Shown one piece after another: positions 44,360 through 55,898 of a DNA stretch of 64,000 bases (its first letter is position 1; the number at the start of each line of letters is the position of its first letter). The position numbers were made by a program, and so were the translations under genes. Below the pieces are notes generated by a model. That model did no database searches. It had not been told where the DNA came from and saw nothing but the letters and a program-made list of their open reading frames with translations. The DNA is from Phlegmacium glaucopus (taxonomy: Eukaryota; Basidiomycota; Agaricomycetes; Agaricales; Cortinariaceae). The stretch is taken from positions 6,912-70,911 of the forward strand of contig MU130011.1 in NCBI GenBank assembly GCA_015039465.1. The letters run 5' to 3'.

Positions 44360-45735
44360 ATGTCTTCAAATCTTAGCTTTCTCGACGTCGTTGACATCTG
44401 CGACAATGTCCACCTTCGCCGCGAAGGATCAGAGCTCTACGATGCTGCGTATAATTCTGAAAAACTGGTCCCTTTTCACCTCTCGGAATCTCCTCAAAGT
44501 CCCGTAATTGGACTCTTGCGCCCACCCATCGTCGAGCAGCTAAAGCTCGAGAACGAAAGAAGTAAACAACTTAACATCACAGAGACTTGGTCTCTGCGGT
44601 TAGAAGCATCCGAGTACTCTGTCTCGAAGGCGGGTCATTCTGGGCCTGGTGTCAGTTTCCGTGGTTGGCTTGACACACCTCCGAAGCGCACAGCAACCAT
44701 GAAGGAATTGTGCGAGCGATGGCGAGACACAGAGCTGTTTCCCGATGTATGCGGTCCAAAGAAATGGCGAGCAGAGATGTATCCAGTGTATGCAGATCCT
44801 TTCGGTCTCCATGATCATCCCAACCATGGATCTGACGAAACACCACTCAATTATGCATTCGAAATGGAACGCTCTGCTTGTGCTCTTTTCGGGGTGGTTA
44901 CATATGGCGTTCATATGAGCATATACGAAGAAATTACTAAGGAAAATGGTCAGAAACAATTGCACATCTGGGTTCCTACTCGTGCACTCACCAAACCAAC
45001 GCAAGTTTGTTTTATTGCTATATCAATCGTCGATGGTCTAATTTCAATATCTAGATTCCCTGGTTACCTTGATAATACCGTGGCCGGCGGTATACCTAGC
45101 GGCATGTCCGTCTTTGAGTCTCTGGTCAAGGAATGTATGGAGGAAGCCAGCATTGGACCGGATATCGTCCATAAATACGCCCGTGCCGCTGGGTCTATCA
45201 GTTATTTCTTCAGGTCTATTCGTTGGCTTTACTTCAATTGTGCGATGCGATTGTTTATTCTGTAATTTAGAACGTCCAAAGGTTGGCTTCAACCTGAGAT
45301 TGAGTGAGTGTCTCCTTCTCTCCTATCTGTTTAAGTTAAGCTCTTTCAATAGATATGTTTACGATATCATCATTCCCCCGGGCATTGACTCTACCCTATT
45401 CACTCCTCGGCCACTGGATGGGGAAGTCGAATCCTTTGAGGTTTGTCAAAACTATCCATTGCGCATGTCTTTTCTTTTTTTCAATGCCATGGTCTAGTTT
45501 GCGTCACACGACCGACTTCTCAAACAATTACGTTCTGGATTATTCAAACCCAATTGCGGTTTAGGTGGGTTACATTCTCTCATTATGCCCTCCCTCTTTC
45601 TAATATTATCAAATAAATTTTGCAGTAATAATAGATCTATTCCTTCGCCTTGGTTATATCACTCCCGACGATGAACCCGAATTTATGAAAATAATTAATC
45701 GTTTGCACGGTTGTTTTGACTATGATAAATGGTGA
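44360..45735 (+). CDS. Nudix hydrolase (DUF4743 type), copy B, intact
   Basis: Six exons (44360-45000, 45055-45213, 45271-45303, 45353-45440, 45498-45564, 45626-45735) total 1098 nt, 365 residues, no stop. The N-terminal DUF4743 half includes FLDVVDICDNVH, PVIGLLRPPIVEQL and FEMERSACALFGVVTYGVHM. The Nudix part has IWVPTRALTKPT, FPGYLDNTVAGG, then the helix KECMEEASI, a variant of the REUXEE core with Lys for Arg. It ends GLFKPNCGLVIIDLFLRLGY. Relatives include plant Nudix 20/24 and the C-terminal half of fission yeast Tnr3, linked to damaged thiamine diphosphate removal, so a similar house-cleaning role is possible but inferred. The first intron is GC-AG; the others are GT-AG. Confidence 0.85.
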
Positions 45736-46025
45736 GAGTGTTCATCATTAAGATTGTACTCTTAGATTTCATTATGTACATTTTATGTTTCAATTTAAAT
45801 CAACCAATTTGTTATCGAACAATGTGATCATGAGTCCACGCTTCGACTTGAGGAATTTTCCCATCGGCTGATACCGTGACATGAATTACTTTGGAACCCT
45901 GACAAGCTGCAGGTTTGCTAAGCATTTGAGTAGCGATTCTTTTCCTTATTCGCCTCGCTTCGTGATATAAAAATGGCGCTTGTCCTGAGAGGATTGCTCT
46001 TCTTAACCCCCACAACCCAACTCTC

Positions 46026-47110
46026 ATGTTTCTTATCACGCCTATTGCTAGGGGTCTACAGGACCTTAGCATCTTCACTTGGGATTTTGGCTTGATGTTC
46101 ATCAATCTAGTGACACCTAGTCGAAAGGCAGGACATGTTACCCCGAAGGGACATCCTGGCGCAGGTGGGGAGTGGCCAGAGTACATTCCCCCTACAGATG
46201 AAGATAGTCGATGCTCCTGTCCCGCTTTGAACGCAATGGCTAACCATGGTACTATCCCATCAATCATTAGTCTATTTGATATGATCTTAACTTCCTGGTT
46301 CTATATAGGTATCCTTCCTCACGATGGCAAAAATATCACATTCAAAGAACTGAATGCTAAAATCCGTACCACTTTCAACTTTGCACCCTCTTTCTGCTTT
46401 TTCGTCCCCAACTTTGCCGCCAGGATGTTGAAGAAGAGTTATGGAAAGGATACTTTTGACTTGGCTGACCTGGATCTTCATAATGGAATCGAACATGATG
46501 CTTCGTTGACACGTAAGTTTCATTTGAAAGCGTACATAAACCGTTGATAACCGAGGCTTCTCTATAAACGTAAATTTACAGGCGAAGATAGTGCGCTTGT
46601 ACCAGATCAAGGAAAACCGCATAAACCATTCGTTAAAGAGCTCTTAGCCTCTGCTACAGGAAAAGACAAAGATGGAAACCCCATCTTGACCTCGAAGGAT
46701 CTAGCTGCATACTCCTCGAAACGACGTGTTGATGCAAGGGCTTCTAACACTGCTTTTACCCTCAGTTTATTTCACAAAATATTTGGAAGTTCCAAGTGAG
46801 TTCTCTCTTTCCAATTATTCCACAGACAGCGTCCTGACATGTTATCTTTTCAATTCAATTCAGCTCCGCAACTCTGCTCACGATATTCGGAGGTCGCGTT
46901 CTTGATTTAGAATCCGTTCTAATGCATGAAAGGATACCGGATGAATGGGAGTCACGTGTGAGGAGTCGATTGGGACTGACGTTTGCCAAGTTCAATTTCA
47001 CTGTGCTGCCTCTGGAGTTTGGTACTAGCGAGAAGAAATATCGCGCCAAGCTGGCGGCACAGCAAACACTAGAATCAGACCAGCAGGCCTTGAATGGAAC
47101 TGAGCCTTGA
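46026..47110 (+). CDS. unspecific (aromatic) peroxygenase, short type, heme-thiolate
   Basis: Exons 46026-46248, 46309-46512, 46582-46795 and 46864-47110 give 888 nt, 295 residues. The heme-ligand motif is SCPALNAMANHG, with the axial Cys of the usual PCP motif (Ser replaces the first Pro). The acid-base and magnesium motif is EHDASLTR; the His after Glu is the form seen in short, family I peroxygenases, whereas long ones have EGD. Such enzymes use hydrogen peroxide to oxygenate unactivated carbons and are usually secreted. I see no clean signal peptide here, only a hydrophobic stretch around residues 17-30, so the start may be misplaced or the protein intracellular. The gene sits directly downstream of the duplicated Nudix copy. 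Confidence 0.85.
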
Positions 47111-47433
47111 ATACCCCTTACGAATGTACCATAAACGAATTTACGATGACTTTCATGTTTCATATCAAAGTAGACAATACTTCGTGCTCATAATGCCTAG
47201 CGTATGAGATATGTTTGCGACCAGAGTTGCCTTATATACTCAAGTTCCTCTCCTGTCACAGAGCATGTAAGAACCCAGCTACCACATTATATCCTGAACA
47301 ACTACATCTAGTCTCCAGGTAAAACGTTAGAAAGATAAGTACATACCATGACATTCCTATCATTAAATAAGTGTCGACAAAGGCCAAGAACACAAAGGTC
47401 GAAGAATCCCCAGTCCCACTGGGAAAGGGGTAC

Positions 47434-50290
47434 CTAAAGCGCAATAATCCGCGTTCCAAATTCAGCCACTGGATGGGGGAACTGCACTCCGGGACAGGTC
47501 ATAAACATCAATGACTGTGGGATGTGGAGATGATGAGAGAGCGCAGCGACGTTCGCAGGTTCGAAACTGCCTTCCACGAGAATCTTGAAGGAAAATAATT
47601 AATGGACTCGTCAGCGAGGGGACCATAAGTTACAAATTTGGAGGGGCAAAAACTCACCAAGTCAATGGTGATTTCTGGGAAAGATTCGTCCAAAACTGAA
47701 AGAATGGTCAGTCCTTTGACCAAACTTTTTAGTACGGTGGAAAACCTTGCTTTTAGCATTCGCTTCCAATTCCGACGGCAGTCCACCTTCCTGTTCGTAA
47801 AAATGGATGATTTTAAGATTCGAAGTCTCTTCGTTGTTCCGAACATATAGGACCATATGAAACAAATTATTTATCTTTGAAGAATATATCCTTGTCAACC
47901 ATCATAATTATTCGGGATCAGGGATAATCTCACCTCATCCGTTTTAACCAGGATACACAACGGCTGTCTCCTCAGGTTGTTCATGAGAAGGATCAACTTC
48001 TGACCCCAGGAATTTGTTGCGTTAATTTCGTGCAAGACCGGATACTGGTCATACATCCAGTATATCCAACGTAGGAGGTAGATTTTATTCTGCGTTGCTG
48101 AAAACCAAAGGAGAATACCAAAGAAATATGCTGCAAAATAGCTACATGAGAAACGTTTAGCGTCAAGTAACGTATACTTGAGGAAGGGGAAAATGCGTAC
48201 CCAGTAGTACGTGGGTTAATGGCAATATTTCCCGCAAAAACTACGGCCACCAATATCAGCGTAACCAAAATGACGAAGAAGCTCGTTTTTCTGGCCCTTG
48301 GTAGCCTCCCTCGATTGAATTTGAGAAGAAGCAGAGATAAAGGGAATAGAGACATGACGGTTAACCAAACAAGGGAGAACATCTCGGATATAACCGTCAG
48401 GCTAGCTCCAGCAGAAGCATACAACATCAAGCTGAATGTCATAAAAAAGATCACAGAAACGTAAGGTGAATCCGTGACGGGTAGAAGTCGAAGAAAGGTG
48501 CTTGGAAGCACCCGGTGCAAGGCAAGCTGGTCGAAGAGTTCACATGCACTGACAATACCTGTTATATGAAGCCGTCAGGTGTTCGTATATTGACTATGAA
48601 ATCGCCATAAGAAATACCTGTTAAAACTCCACCGCAGAGAACAATTACGGCGTCAACCACAATCCAAATGCGTAACCAGTAACCTGCAGACTAAAGTTCC
48701 ATTAGTGAACAGCGTATACTCGGCCAAAAGAAGGGAAGATGGGTCCAGATACTGACTTCCTGTGCCAAAACACTCAGTACGTTCGCTCCCCCGTGTATTA
48801 CGTCCAGTGGGATAATCGCCAACACCAGAAGCATGATGACGGAATTCAAAATGGTGGTGGGAATATGAAGATTTCGTAGAACGAGGGGATACTTTCCAGG
48901 CTTGATGCGAGAGACATAAGAAGGGGTGCCTGTCGACCATCGGATTTAAGTTCTAGTCCAAAAAATGAAGATATCCTACATGCGCACATTCAAAACCTGT
49001 GAGTCCCAGCATCCCAAGACAAAAACCATAGTAGATTTGCTTCGCTACGGAGCTTGCACTAGAGCCCGTGGACCTTCCCTGTTCCCAGTTGGATTTTAAT
49101 TGGCCAATACCAATTTGGCCCCAATGAACAGAAGAAGCTAAGATAAGTATGATCATTGAAACCATCTGTAATAAGATTGAAAAATGTGAGATAATTGCAA
49201 AAAAGAACGCATATATGCGCACTGGAATAAAAGGGATGTGCACGCACATGTAATGACAGAACGGCAAGCGCAATGCGAGCACTTTCCCGTACACCGGATA
49301 GGCTGATGAGGGTGAATAATACAAGCACGATAACTGCGGCAACCCATGTTGAGAAAGGAAGGGAAGATACTTCTCCTGCTAAATATTCTGCTGCTGTAGC
49401 TGCTGAAACGATCGCGGTGGATGCAAAGTCGAGCAGTAATAAAGTAGCTCCTAGGAGGGCGAAAGATTTGGTCGACACGTTCAGACTAAGACCCAAGTCA
49501 AGTCAGGAGCTCGTCACCAAATAGGAGAAAACTTGTGGACAAGGCAGCTCACGTACATGTAGGTGTAAGGAGCGCCACTGATAGGTAATGCTGAGGCAAG
49601 CTCCTCCATGATCGGACGCCACAAAAAGAGTACTAATGTCGCCATAAACAAAGAGACGGGGGAACTTGTGGGAGCATGAGTACCTAATGCGAAGGGCTTA
49701 CAACCAAAACGACGTACTATATTCCGCCGACGGCGATGACCGCAGGAAGAGCGTAGAAGACACTTCCAAGGATCGCATTTCCCGCGAGAGCACTAGCGGT
49801 AAATTCACCCAAAACTCGGTTTTTTTTCATGGTTTCAATACTGGCAATCCCAGCCAAACGGTCTTTGTCGCAGAGCTTCAGGCGAGTGATAGATCCCCAG
49901 CCAGCGAACTCGAATGAATTTGTGAGGTTGGTGAAACGAGATGGCAGCGCGCCATAGTTCTTGATACCTGAATTATCGGCTGGTCTCAGTCCTTTTCGAC
50001 GTGAGATAATGGTGAATTGAGAGTCGAGAGCTGACGGTAGGTTAAGAGTATGTAGTTTACTGTCAGAGTGTAGACCAGAGCCTGCCAAGGGTGAGTGAAA
50101 GGCAACTGGCGAAGAGTACTGTAGGCTTACCGGGGGATAAAATCGGTACTCTTTCTATCTGTGTACTTGTTGAGGACTCTGCTATTTCCCCATCCCCTCT
50201 TATCAACTCTAGATCTACCAGTGGTCGGGTGTAAGATATGTTCAAGTCAGAATCGCGTCGCATTGCTGAGAGAGATTCCATTTCATCCAT
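47434..50290 (-). CDS. amino-acid permease, APC superfamily
   Basis: A multi-exon gene starts MDEMESLSAMRRDSDLN at 50290 with a soluble N-terminal tail. The first membrane segments follow GSVFYALPAVIAV and AGNAILGS. An LWRPIMEELASALPISGAPY segment matches the conserved loop of APC transporters, followed by ALLGATLLLLDFASTAIVS, LTGFECAHV, VSACELFDQL, SPYVSVIFFMTFSLMLYASA and a late pair near FVILVTLILVAVVF. I count about 10-12 hydrophobic segments. The C-terminal cytoplasmic part ends VAALSHHLHIPQSLMFMTCP, then PVAEFGTRII and TAG at 47434. All splice junctions I followed keep the frame. Substrate is unknown. Confidence 0.85.
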
Positions 50291-50810
50291 AGAACATGTA
50301 GTATATTGTTAACGTCCGTTGGGTTTCTAGATTCTCGGTAACGGGAAGTTGAAAGATTGTATCCAACGAGCGAAGCCGGTGGTGTAAAATATCTCGGCGT
50401 TTACATAAATATCAATCCTGTCCAAACTTTAAGGGTACGCTGGTGTCTCCGCCTCGCATTGTCAAAGGATATCAGCAGAAAGAGCATTGGCCATTTGTAA
50501 GACGCAAGTACGGTATACCGTAGAGCCTGGTTAGTTGGATACCAAATCTTGTGTGTCGTGCCACTTGTGAGTTGATCGATCCCATTGCGGAGTCTAAATT
50601 CGCTGATATCGGAAGGCAATGAACCCCGGCGTCGACGAATGTCAGAACCAAATCAGAACCAGATTTCGTGGTATAAGAACTGACGTAAGTCTCGTAACCA
50701 GTGACCACCACCACAAATCACCCCTTGGGTACCATGTTTCTGCACTTTAATGTCAACGCAATCTAATTTTTTATAATTTGGCAGACTCGGACTGACAGTA
50801 TATCAACATC
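50291..50810. other. 5' flank of the 219-aa family gene, copy 1
   Basis: Part of it (about 50570-50800) is homologous to 61090-61330 and, near the ATG, to 54230-54293, so it belongs to the repeated gene unit. The shared promoter-proximal words are CTGCACTTTRATGTC and TTTTTTATAATTTGGCAG. I see no coding region. Confidence 0.5.
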
Positions 50811-51479
50811 ATGTTGAGGGCTCTGTTAACTCGTAAGAACACAGACAAGCGTATCCTCTACATAGCCTACTTTATCCGCCAACCAACGGCAGCAGTCCCA
50901 GTGCCCTTTCACTCAGCTTTGTTTGTGGTCCCAAAATACGTGAACACCATGGAAGATTTCCAGAACTGCACACGGTTAGAGGCAGTTAATAGCGTCCATC
51001 CGGATCCAGCCAGGGCTGGAATGGGTATTGAGGTTTGGGAATACACCAAAGGTAACTGTCACCCACGTCCTGCTCGGCTGGCTGGCTTGCAAAAAATCGG
51101 GAAACTACCTAACACATATAACGATGACGTGCTTGACGCTTTATTCCTCCCCATATTACCCGAGCCGATGCCCGTTGGGAAGATGCCTCCTGGATGGAGG
51201 TGTTATGACTGGGTCACTTCAGCTATTCAAGTTTGTGATCTTCACAATAATGAAATTTTATTCAAGCCCTAATTCTTGTCGCAGTTACTTGCAAATGTGG
51301 AAGCCATCGCCTTGAACGACAGAACTGCAGCTGGAATCTATCAAAGCGGGCTTGACGCATTAATAGAGAGAAAGAAAACAGTCGACCTCCTGGACTGCAC
51401 TCAACCTGTTTTTACAGTTGATATGGACGGTAATGAGATTCCCAGCCAGATCGGATCTGATCGAAGGGAGAGTATCTAG
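50811..51479 (+). pseudogene. 219-aa family gene, copy 1, broken
   Basis: It is homologous to the two open copies at 54294 and 61335 (DKRILYIAYFIRQP, PFHSALFVVPK, WEYTKGNCHPRPARL, YNDDVLDALFLPILPEP). A TAA at 51270-51272 interrupts the frame after ILFKP, where the other copies read a Leu-Lys pair. The frame then continues to VDMDGNEIPSQIG, and the ending is extended by a small change after SQIGS. Product would be 153 residues. Confidence 0.7.
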
Positions 51480-52040
51480 TGAGAACATCTGTTCGAAGTT
51501 GGATTCCAATTATTTGTATGCTGTACTGGCCTCATAATGTTTTCCGTCTCTTGTATTACGTTCGATTCGTTCAATTTAAGTGGACTGTTTGCCCCACAAT
51601 TGTACTGACGAAACGTGAAAAATGGAGATATAATCATGTTGGCTACTAATGGACACTCAAGTTTAAACTACCTGTCATGTTTTTCCTCCAACCTAGTCTA
51701 ATTTCCAGTGCCTACAATAACTATTCTGCTTTGGGTATCGCCACTGTTCTCTACCATGTTCTAGATCTGCCCATAGGATGTATACCAGTAACGCGTGCTA
51801 CACGGTGTTACGCACGGCGTAGACTTCTTACTGTCTGGGATGTATGGAAATAGGTCCGTTATTCCCGTTTTTAGTTTGGTGAAAGGGATTATCCGATATC
51901 GTGCAGAAAATCGACGACTGGGATGGGCGTGACGAAGGGCGTTTGAAAACTTTATCTTACAGAAGCACACAATTCCTACATGACGGCAAAAAAAAATCAG
52001 GACCCGCCATCTACCCTCTGTTAAAATAAGCGTCCATGAG
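51480..52040. other. 3' flank of copy 1, no gene
   Basis: The part up to about 51790 matches the 3' flank of copy 3 (61995-62340), including GGACTGTTTGCCCCACAA and GACGAAACG. The rest shows nothing recognisable. Confidence 0.5.
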
Positions 52041-52850
52041 TTACTCAACCGCGAACTCGTCAGGATATGTATCCATGACCTCATTGAAGAGATCCCACCA
52101 CGGTGGAGACCGAAAGGCGACAACTGATCCCACTCTACAGTAGTCCCAATACTCGGGGAGCCAACCAGAAGATTCCCAGTCGATGATAGCTGCGATGCGC
52201 TTCTCCTTCATATTCTAAAGGATGTTGTGAGGGCCCAAATCCCCATGAGAAAAAAACACGCCATTTCCGCCCTTGATTTTTTGCAAGTGGCTCGCAAGCT
52301 TCCGGGAATCTATCTGGCGTATTTCGGACGAGTTCGTATCCAAGGTTGGTCTGGAATTCGTGGTGGTTGGCATAAGGGCCCCACAAGCCATCAAAATGGA
52401 GGCGAACATCATGACATCCTGACCCGTTGACAGATTGTACCCGTTCTGGATCTGGGGGCGTCAAAGCACGAAGCTGGTCTAGGTACGAAGCTGGTCAAAG
52501 TAACCCTTGAGTTCTTGCATGCAGCTCAGCTGATCCTCTTTGCTCATTTTGTGCCACACATCTTCAAGGACGGGGCAGTCTATGAATTCTTCAACAAGAT
52601 TCGTCATACCGTTAAAGTTGAAGATATCAATAGAGCGTGGAACAGGAATAGTAGTATTTTTCGCGATGAAGTTTAGCGTTTGTGCCACAGTAATCGCACG
52701 CGCGAACCATATTTGACAAAGCGAGTGGAATGAAGGCGAAAGGCATTGTAACCATAGATTGGTCTATTAATGTTGGGGCGGATAATCCTGGCAATGCTGA
52801 TTCGTGACTTGTATACCCAACGCTCGAAACCTAGCAACGGTCGTATCGTA
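52041..52850 (-). pseudogene. aminoglycoside phosphotransferase (APH)-family kinase, heavily mutated
   Basis: The minus-strand pieces are FVKYGSRVR, LNFIAKNTTIPVPRSIDIF, VEEFIDCPVLEDVWHKM, FDGLWGPYANHHEF, the catalytic HGDLGPHNIL (H-x-D-x4-N) and IAAIIDWESSGWLPEYWDY, ending at TAA 52041. This is the fungal APH/choline-kinase-like family; substrates are unknown and antibiotics are unlikely. Lesions include a single-base slip near 52690, a near-tandem GACCAGCTTCGT repeat with 17-nt spacing near 52480 that adds a stop, a slip at an A-run near 52280, and a TAG right after HNIL. The missing strong introns suggest these are true mutations. Confidence 0.8.
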
Positions 52851-54293
52851 GCAGGATAAATGGACTCCTTGCTATGTCTGTTTAGGTCAGGATGGAAAGG
52901 GTGAGAACGTGCTCTTACTTTGTCATGGGTGTCGTATCAAAAGGTATGCACTGACTCACTGAGAAGACATCAACTTAACATAACTTGACACTGAAATGCA
53001 TTTTCGTACTATGTACGTTACAAACTCCGAGTCTAATCCAAGAAGGTCAGCCAATGTCACGCGCTCGGGTGTGACATGTCCAAATAGAGATTATGGGAGA
53101 TTATGGACTCCAACATTTTATCCAGAACTATCATATGCATCTGTCTAGATCGTTAGTTATAGAATCATTAATATTGGATGTTGCTGCAAGGTATCTAGTC
53201 ATCAGTAATTATGCGATTAGTTTCTACAGGCTTCTCAACCTGAGAAATAACCTTCTCTAAAACTTACAGGCTGGGACTAGACCATTTTTGGGAAACTTAG
53301 GAACCTATGGTGGGAAACCCCTAATCGGAACCAATTTGGGCAGTGGCAAAAGTGGCGGAGAAAAGAAAAAATTGTCATGTAAAGTCCGATAATCCAACTC
53401 CAATTTTAGGCAGGTCATGTCAGAATTCCATTGCAATGTACATACTGGCATATGTATGCTAAATACAAGCTAAATACCATTAAATTCCCTCGCAGATGCC
53501 AATATGAGTTGTCCTCTCAATGGCGTATACTCTGCTGCGAATGCTCGCGCTGCAAAACAGAGGAAAAATACATTACCTCTACCCCGTTCAGGCCCTTCAG
53601 CTCGGGGAATACACATGGCCACCGCCATGTGCCAGACGGTGTAGCCAGTGCGGCCTTTGATTAGATAAATCATCTGGCCAAAATTCAATTGCCCAAAAAA
53701 AAATAACTCGGTTAGTTTGGACAATTTGATCAGACCATAAAAGGCAGCATTCTGCCAAGGGAATAAGAATTTTAGAGTTTCCCATTTTGGTTGTACCAAA
53801 GTGGTGTTGACTAGGGGTTTCGCACCACATGTCCCTTTTCTTGGAAACCTGTCCGGACTTATGACATACATTAATGATTTTCCCAATTACTTTCAGTCCA
53901 GAATTCTAAGAGCTTGAGGATATTTTATTTCTGAAAGCTTACGGAAAGTCGTCACCTATGCGTTGACAGACTTCATTTCTCAGCACGGCATGAGCGACCA
54001 ATATTTGAAAGTATCGAAAAATCTTACACCCGAAGCTAAGTAGTAGCGCAATACAAGAGCCGGATGGCCATTGGACGTTGGTGACTCAAAAATGCCATGA
54101 GATCGCCTCCTAGCTAAAAAAAAATTCCATCAACCGTTTTCTGGCTCGGGAAACTGTGCTGTTGTATAAAATAAATAACCTTCAGATCCCCAAGATTACT
54201 GACCACCTCGAAATCGCCACTTGGTACTACCATGCTTCTGCACTTTGATGTCGAACAATCTAATTTTTTATAATTTGGCAGCATATCATCATC
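52851..54293. other. intergenic, with a candidate MITE
   Basis: No gene is recognised. An open frame on the minus strand (53470-53886) falls largely inside the candidate inverted-repeat element and has no family resemblance. The last 60 bases are the conserved flank of the 219-aa family. Confidence 0.45.
53285..53850. mobile_element. candidate MITE with imperfect terminal repeats
   Basis: The left end contains TGGTGGGAAACCCCTAATC (about 53308-53330). The right end contains its inverted counterpart (TGGTGCGAAACCCCTAGTC on the minus strand, about 53808-53828). Similarity continues weakly for about 20 bp on either side. Exact borders and duplication were not found. Confidence 0.45.
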
Positions 54294-54953
54294 ATGTTGA
54301 AGGTTTTATTAGGTCGTGAGAACACAGACAAGCGTATCCTCTACATAGCCTACTTTATCCGTCAACCATCGGTAGCGGTCCCAGTGCCCTTTCACTCAGC
54401 CTTGTTTGTGGTCCCAAAACGCGCGAACGCCATGGAACAGTTCCAGAACTGCACACGGCTGGAGGCAGTTAATAGCGTCCTTCCAGACCCGGCCAGAACT
54501 GGAATGGGTACTGAGGTTTGGGAATACACCAAAGGTAGCTGTCACCCGCGTCCTTCTCGGCTGGTTGGCTTGCAAAAAATCGGGAAACTACCTAACACAT
54601 ATAACGATGACGCGCTTGATGCCTTATTCCTCCCCATATTACCCGAGCCGATGCCCGTTGGGAGGTTGCGTCCTGGATGGAGGTGCCATGACTGGGTCAT
54701 TTCGGCTATTCAAGTTTGTGATCTTCACAATAATGAAACTTCATTCAAGCTAAAATTCTTGTCACAGTTACTTGCAAATACGGAAGCCATCGCCTTGAAC
54801 GACAGAACTGCAGCTGGAATCTATCAAAGCGGTCTTGACGCATTAATAGAGAGAAAGAAAACAGTCGACCTCATGGACCACGCTCAACCTGTTTTCACAG
54901 TTGATATGGACGGCAATGAAATTCCCAGCCAGATCGGACCCATCGAGACCTGA
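54294..54953 (+). CDS. 219-aa family protein, copy 2
   Basis: An intronless open frame of 219 codons starts MLKVLLGRENTDKRILYIAYF. Conserved stretches are PFHSALFVVPKR, LEAVNSV, VWEYTKG, LQKIGKLPNTYND, LFLPILPEPMPVG, then a C-H-D-W motif (WRCHDWVISAIQV) and a C-terminal helical part ending FTVDMDGNEIPSQIG. The combination of an N-terminal HSALFV strand, a mid-protein LPILPEPxPV and a following C-x-x-W-V-x-x-A-I resembles fungal DUF6914-like proteins, but I am not sure. Function is unknown. It is nearly identical to copy 3, with a slightly different tail; a short flank on both sides is duplicated too. Confidence 0.65.
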   Translation: MLKVLLGRENTDKRILYIAYFIRQPSVAVPVPFHSALFVVPKRANAMEQFQNCTRLEAVNSVLPDPARTGMGTEVWEYTKGSCHPRPSRLVGLQKIGKLPNTYNDDALDALFLPILPEPMPVGRLRPGWRCHDWVISAIQVCDLHNNETSFKLKFLSQLLANTEAIALNDRTAAGIYQSGLDALIERKKTVDLMDHAQPVFTVDMDGNEIPSQIGPIET

Positions 54954-55142
54954 TCGAAGGGAGAAAATCTAGTGAGAAAATCTGTTCGAAGTTGAATTTC
55001 AATTATGTATTTGTATCTTGTACTGGCCTATGTGTCCCCTCTCTTGTATTACGTTCAATTTGTTCAATTTAAGTCGACTGTTTGCCCCACAACTGTACCG
55101 ACGAAACGCGAAAAATGGAAATATAATCCTGGTAATTCTGAG

Positions 55143-55898
55143 TCAAATATTTTCCAGCTGATATGCATCAGCACAAATACGTCGCTTGTGAAACGGAGTG
55201 TTATAGTTAGTAATAGCCCTATCCGACAGAAAAGATGTCCATTCCTCGACAGGGGGGACCTGCGATGTCCAGGATGGCGCCTCCTCAAACGGTTTGTTGG
55301 GATCCTTGCGAAAGGCTTCATCTTGCGCCGCACTCGTGACGCCGACGCCACGGCGGAGACCAAGTGAGATCTTCCAGTTGTAGGCCTCTACCATACTTTC
55401 CACAAGGGAGGCTAAGATTGCGTATCGGAGGGGATTTGGGTCCTTGGGGTCGGGGATGTCTTTGATGCGCCAACCGCGACGCCAGAAATAATGGCCTTCG
55501 AGCATGACATAGTTCTCCTCGTCAGCGCAAAGGACGTCATGGAGACGGTAGAGTGATCTCAGAGGAGTATCGCGAAGCTGAAAGAGGGGAATGGATCGGA
55601 GTCTCCTGTAATTTTCGTGGACGTAGTAACGCTGATGAACGATGTTGGGATGGTCACGAATTTCGAGGGGATCTAACGGGGTTGGGAGGGTAAACTTCCA
55701 GGGGAGAGGCCAGATGAGCTTCCAAAATGTTAGCCAGGGATGAGGGCAACTTCAAGTTGACGAATAATAATCAGTTCCAATGTAAGAAACTGTTACTGGA
55801 TATGCAGGACAATCATACCATTTCAGATTTCGCAACGTATGAGCCAATTTAAGATTCGGTAGCAGGTGGAATAGACGCCGGATTAAGTTGCGGATCAT
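55143..55898 (-). CDS. uncharacterised 228-aa protein
   Basis: Two exons (55898-55819 and 55749-55143) splice in phase to 687 nt with no stop. The protein begins MIRNLIRRLFHLLPNLK, continues PHPWLTFWKLIWPLPWKF, then DPLEIRDHPNIVHQRYYVHE, YRLHDVLCADEENYVMLEG, RRGWRIKDIPDP and LRYAILASLVESMVEAYNWK, and ends with a charged tail. I recall homologues in other Agaricomycetes but no known domain. The coding appears intact and codon-like, and it is not obviously a repeat. The 3' end overlaps the 3' flank of copy 2 of the 219-aa family, which runs in the opposite direction. Confidence 0.65.

Larger units (their letters stand above)
29112..45735. repeat. degenerate tandem array of P gene - TCD1 - Nudix modules
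   Basis: The segment starting GGTTGATATCAGGACTAGTC at about 29113 recurs nearly unchanged at about 40313 and runs in parallel for over 2 kb. A more diverged start recurs at about 36690. The P gene appears at 29547, about 31490, 37199 and 40777. TCD1-like sequence appears (minus strand) at 31010, 32590 and 42947. The Nudix gene appears at 33976, 38256 and 44360. Gene order and orientation are conserved, so it is a tandem segmental duplication with later deletions. Confidence 0.85.
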
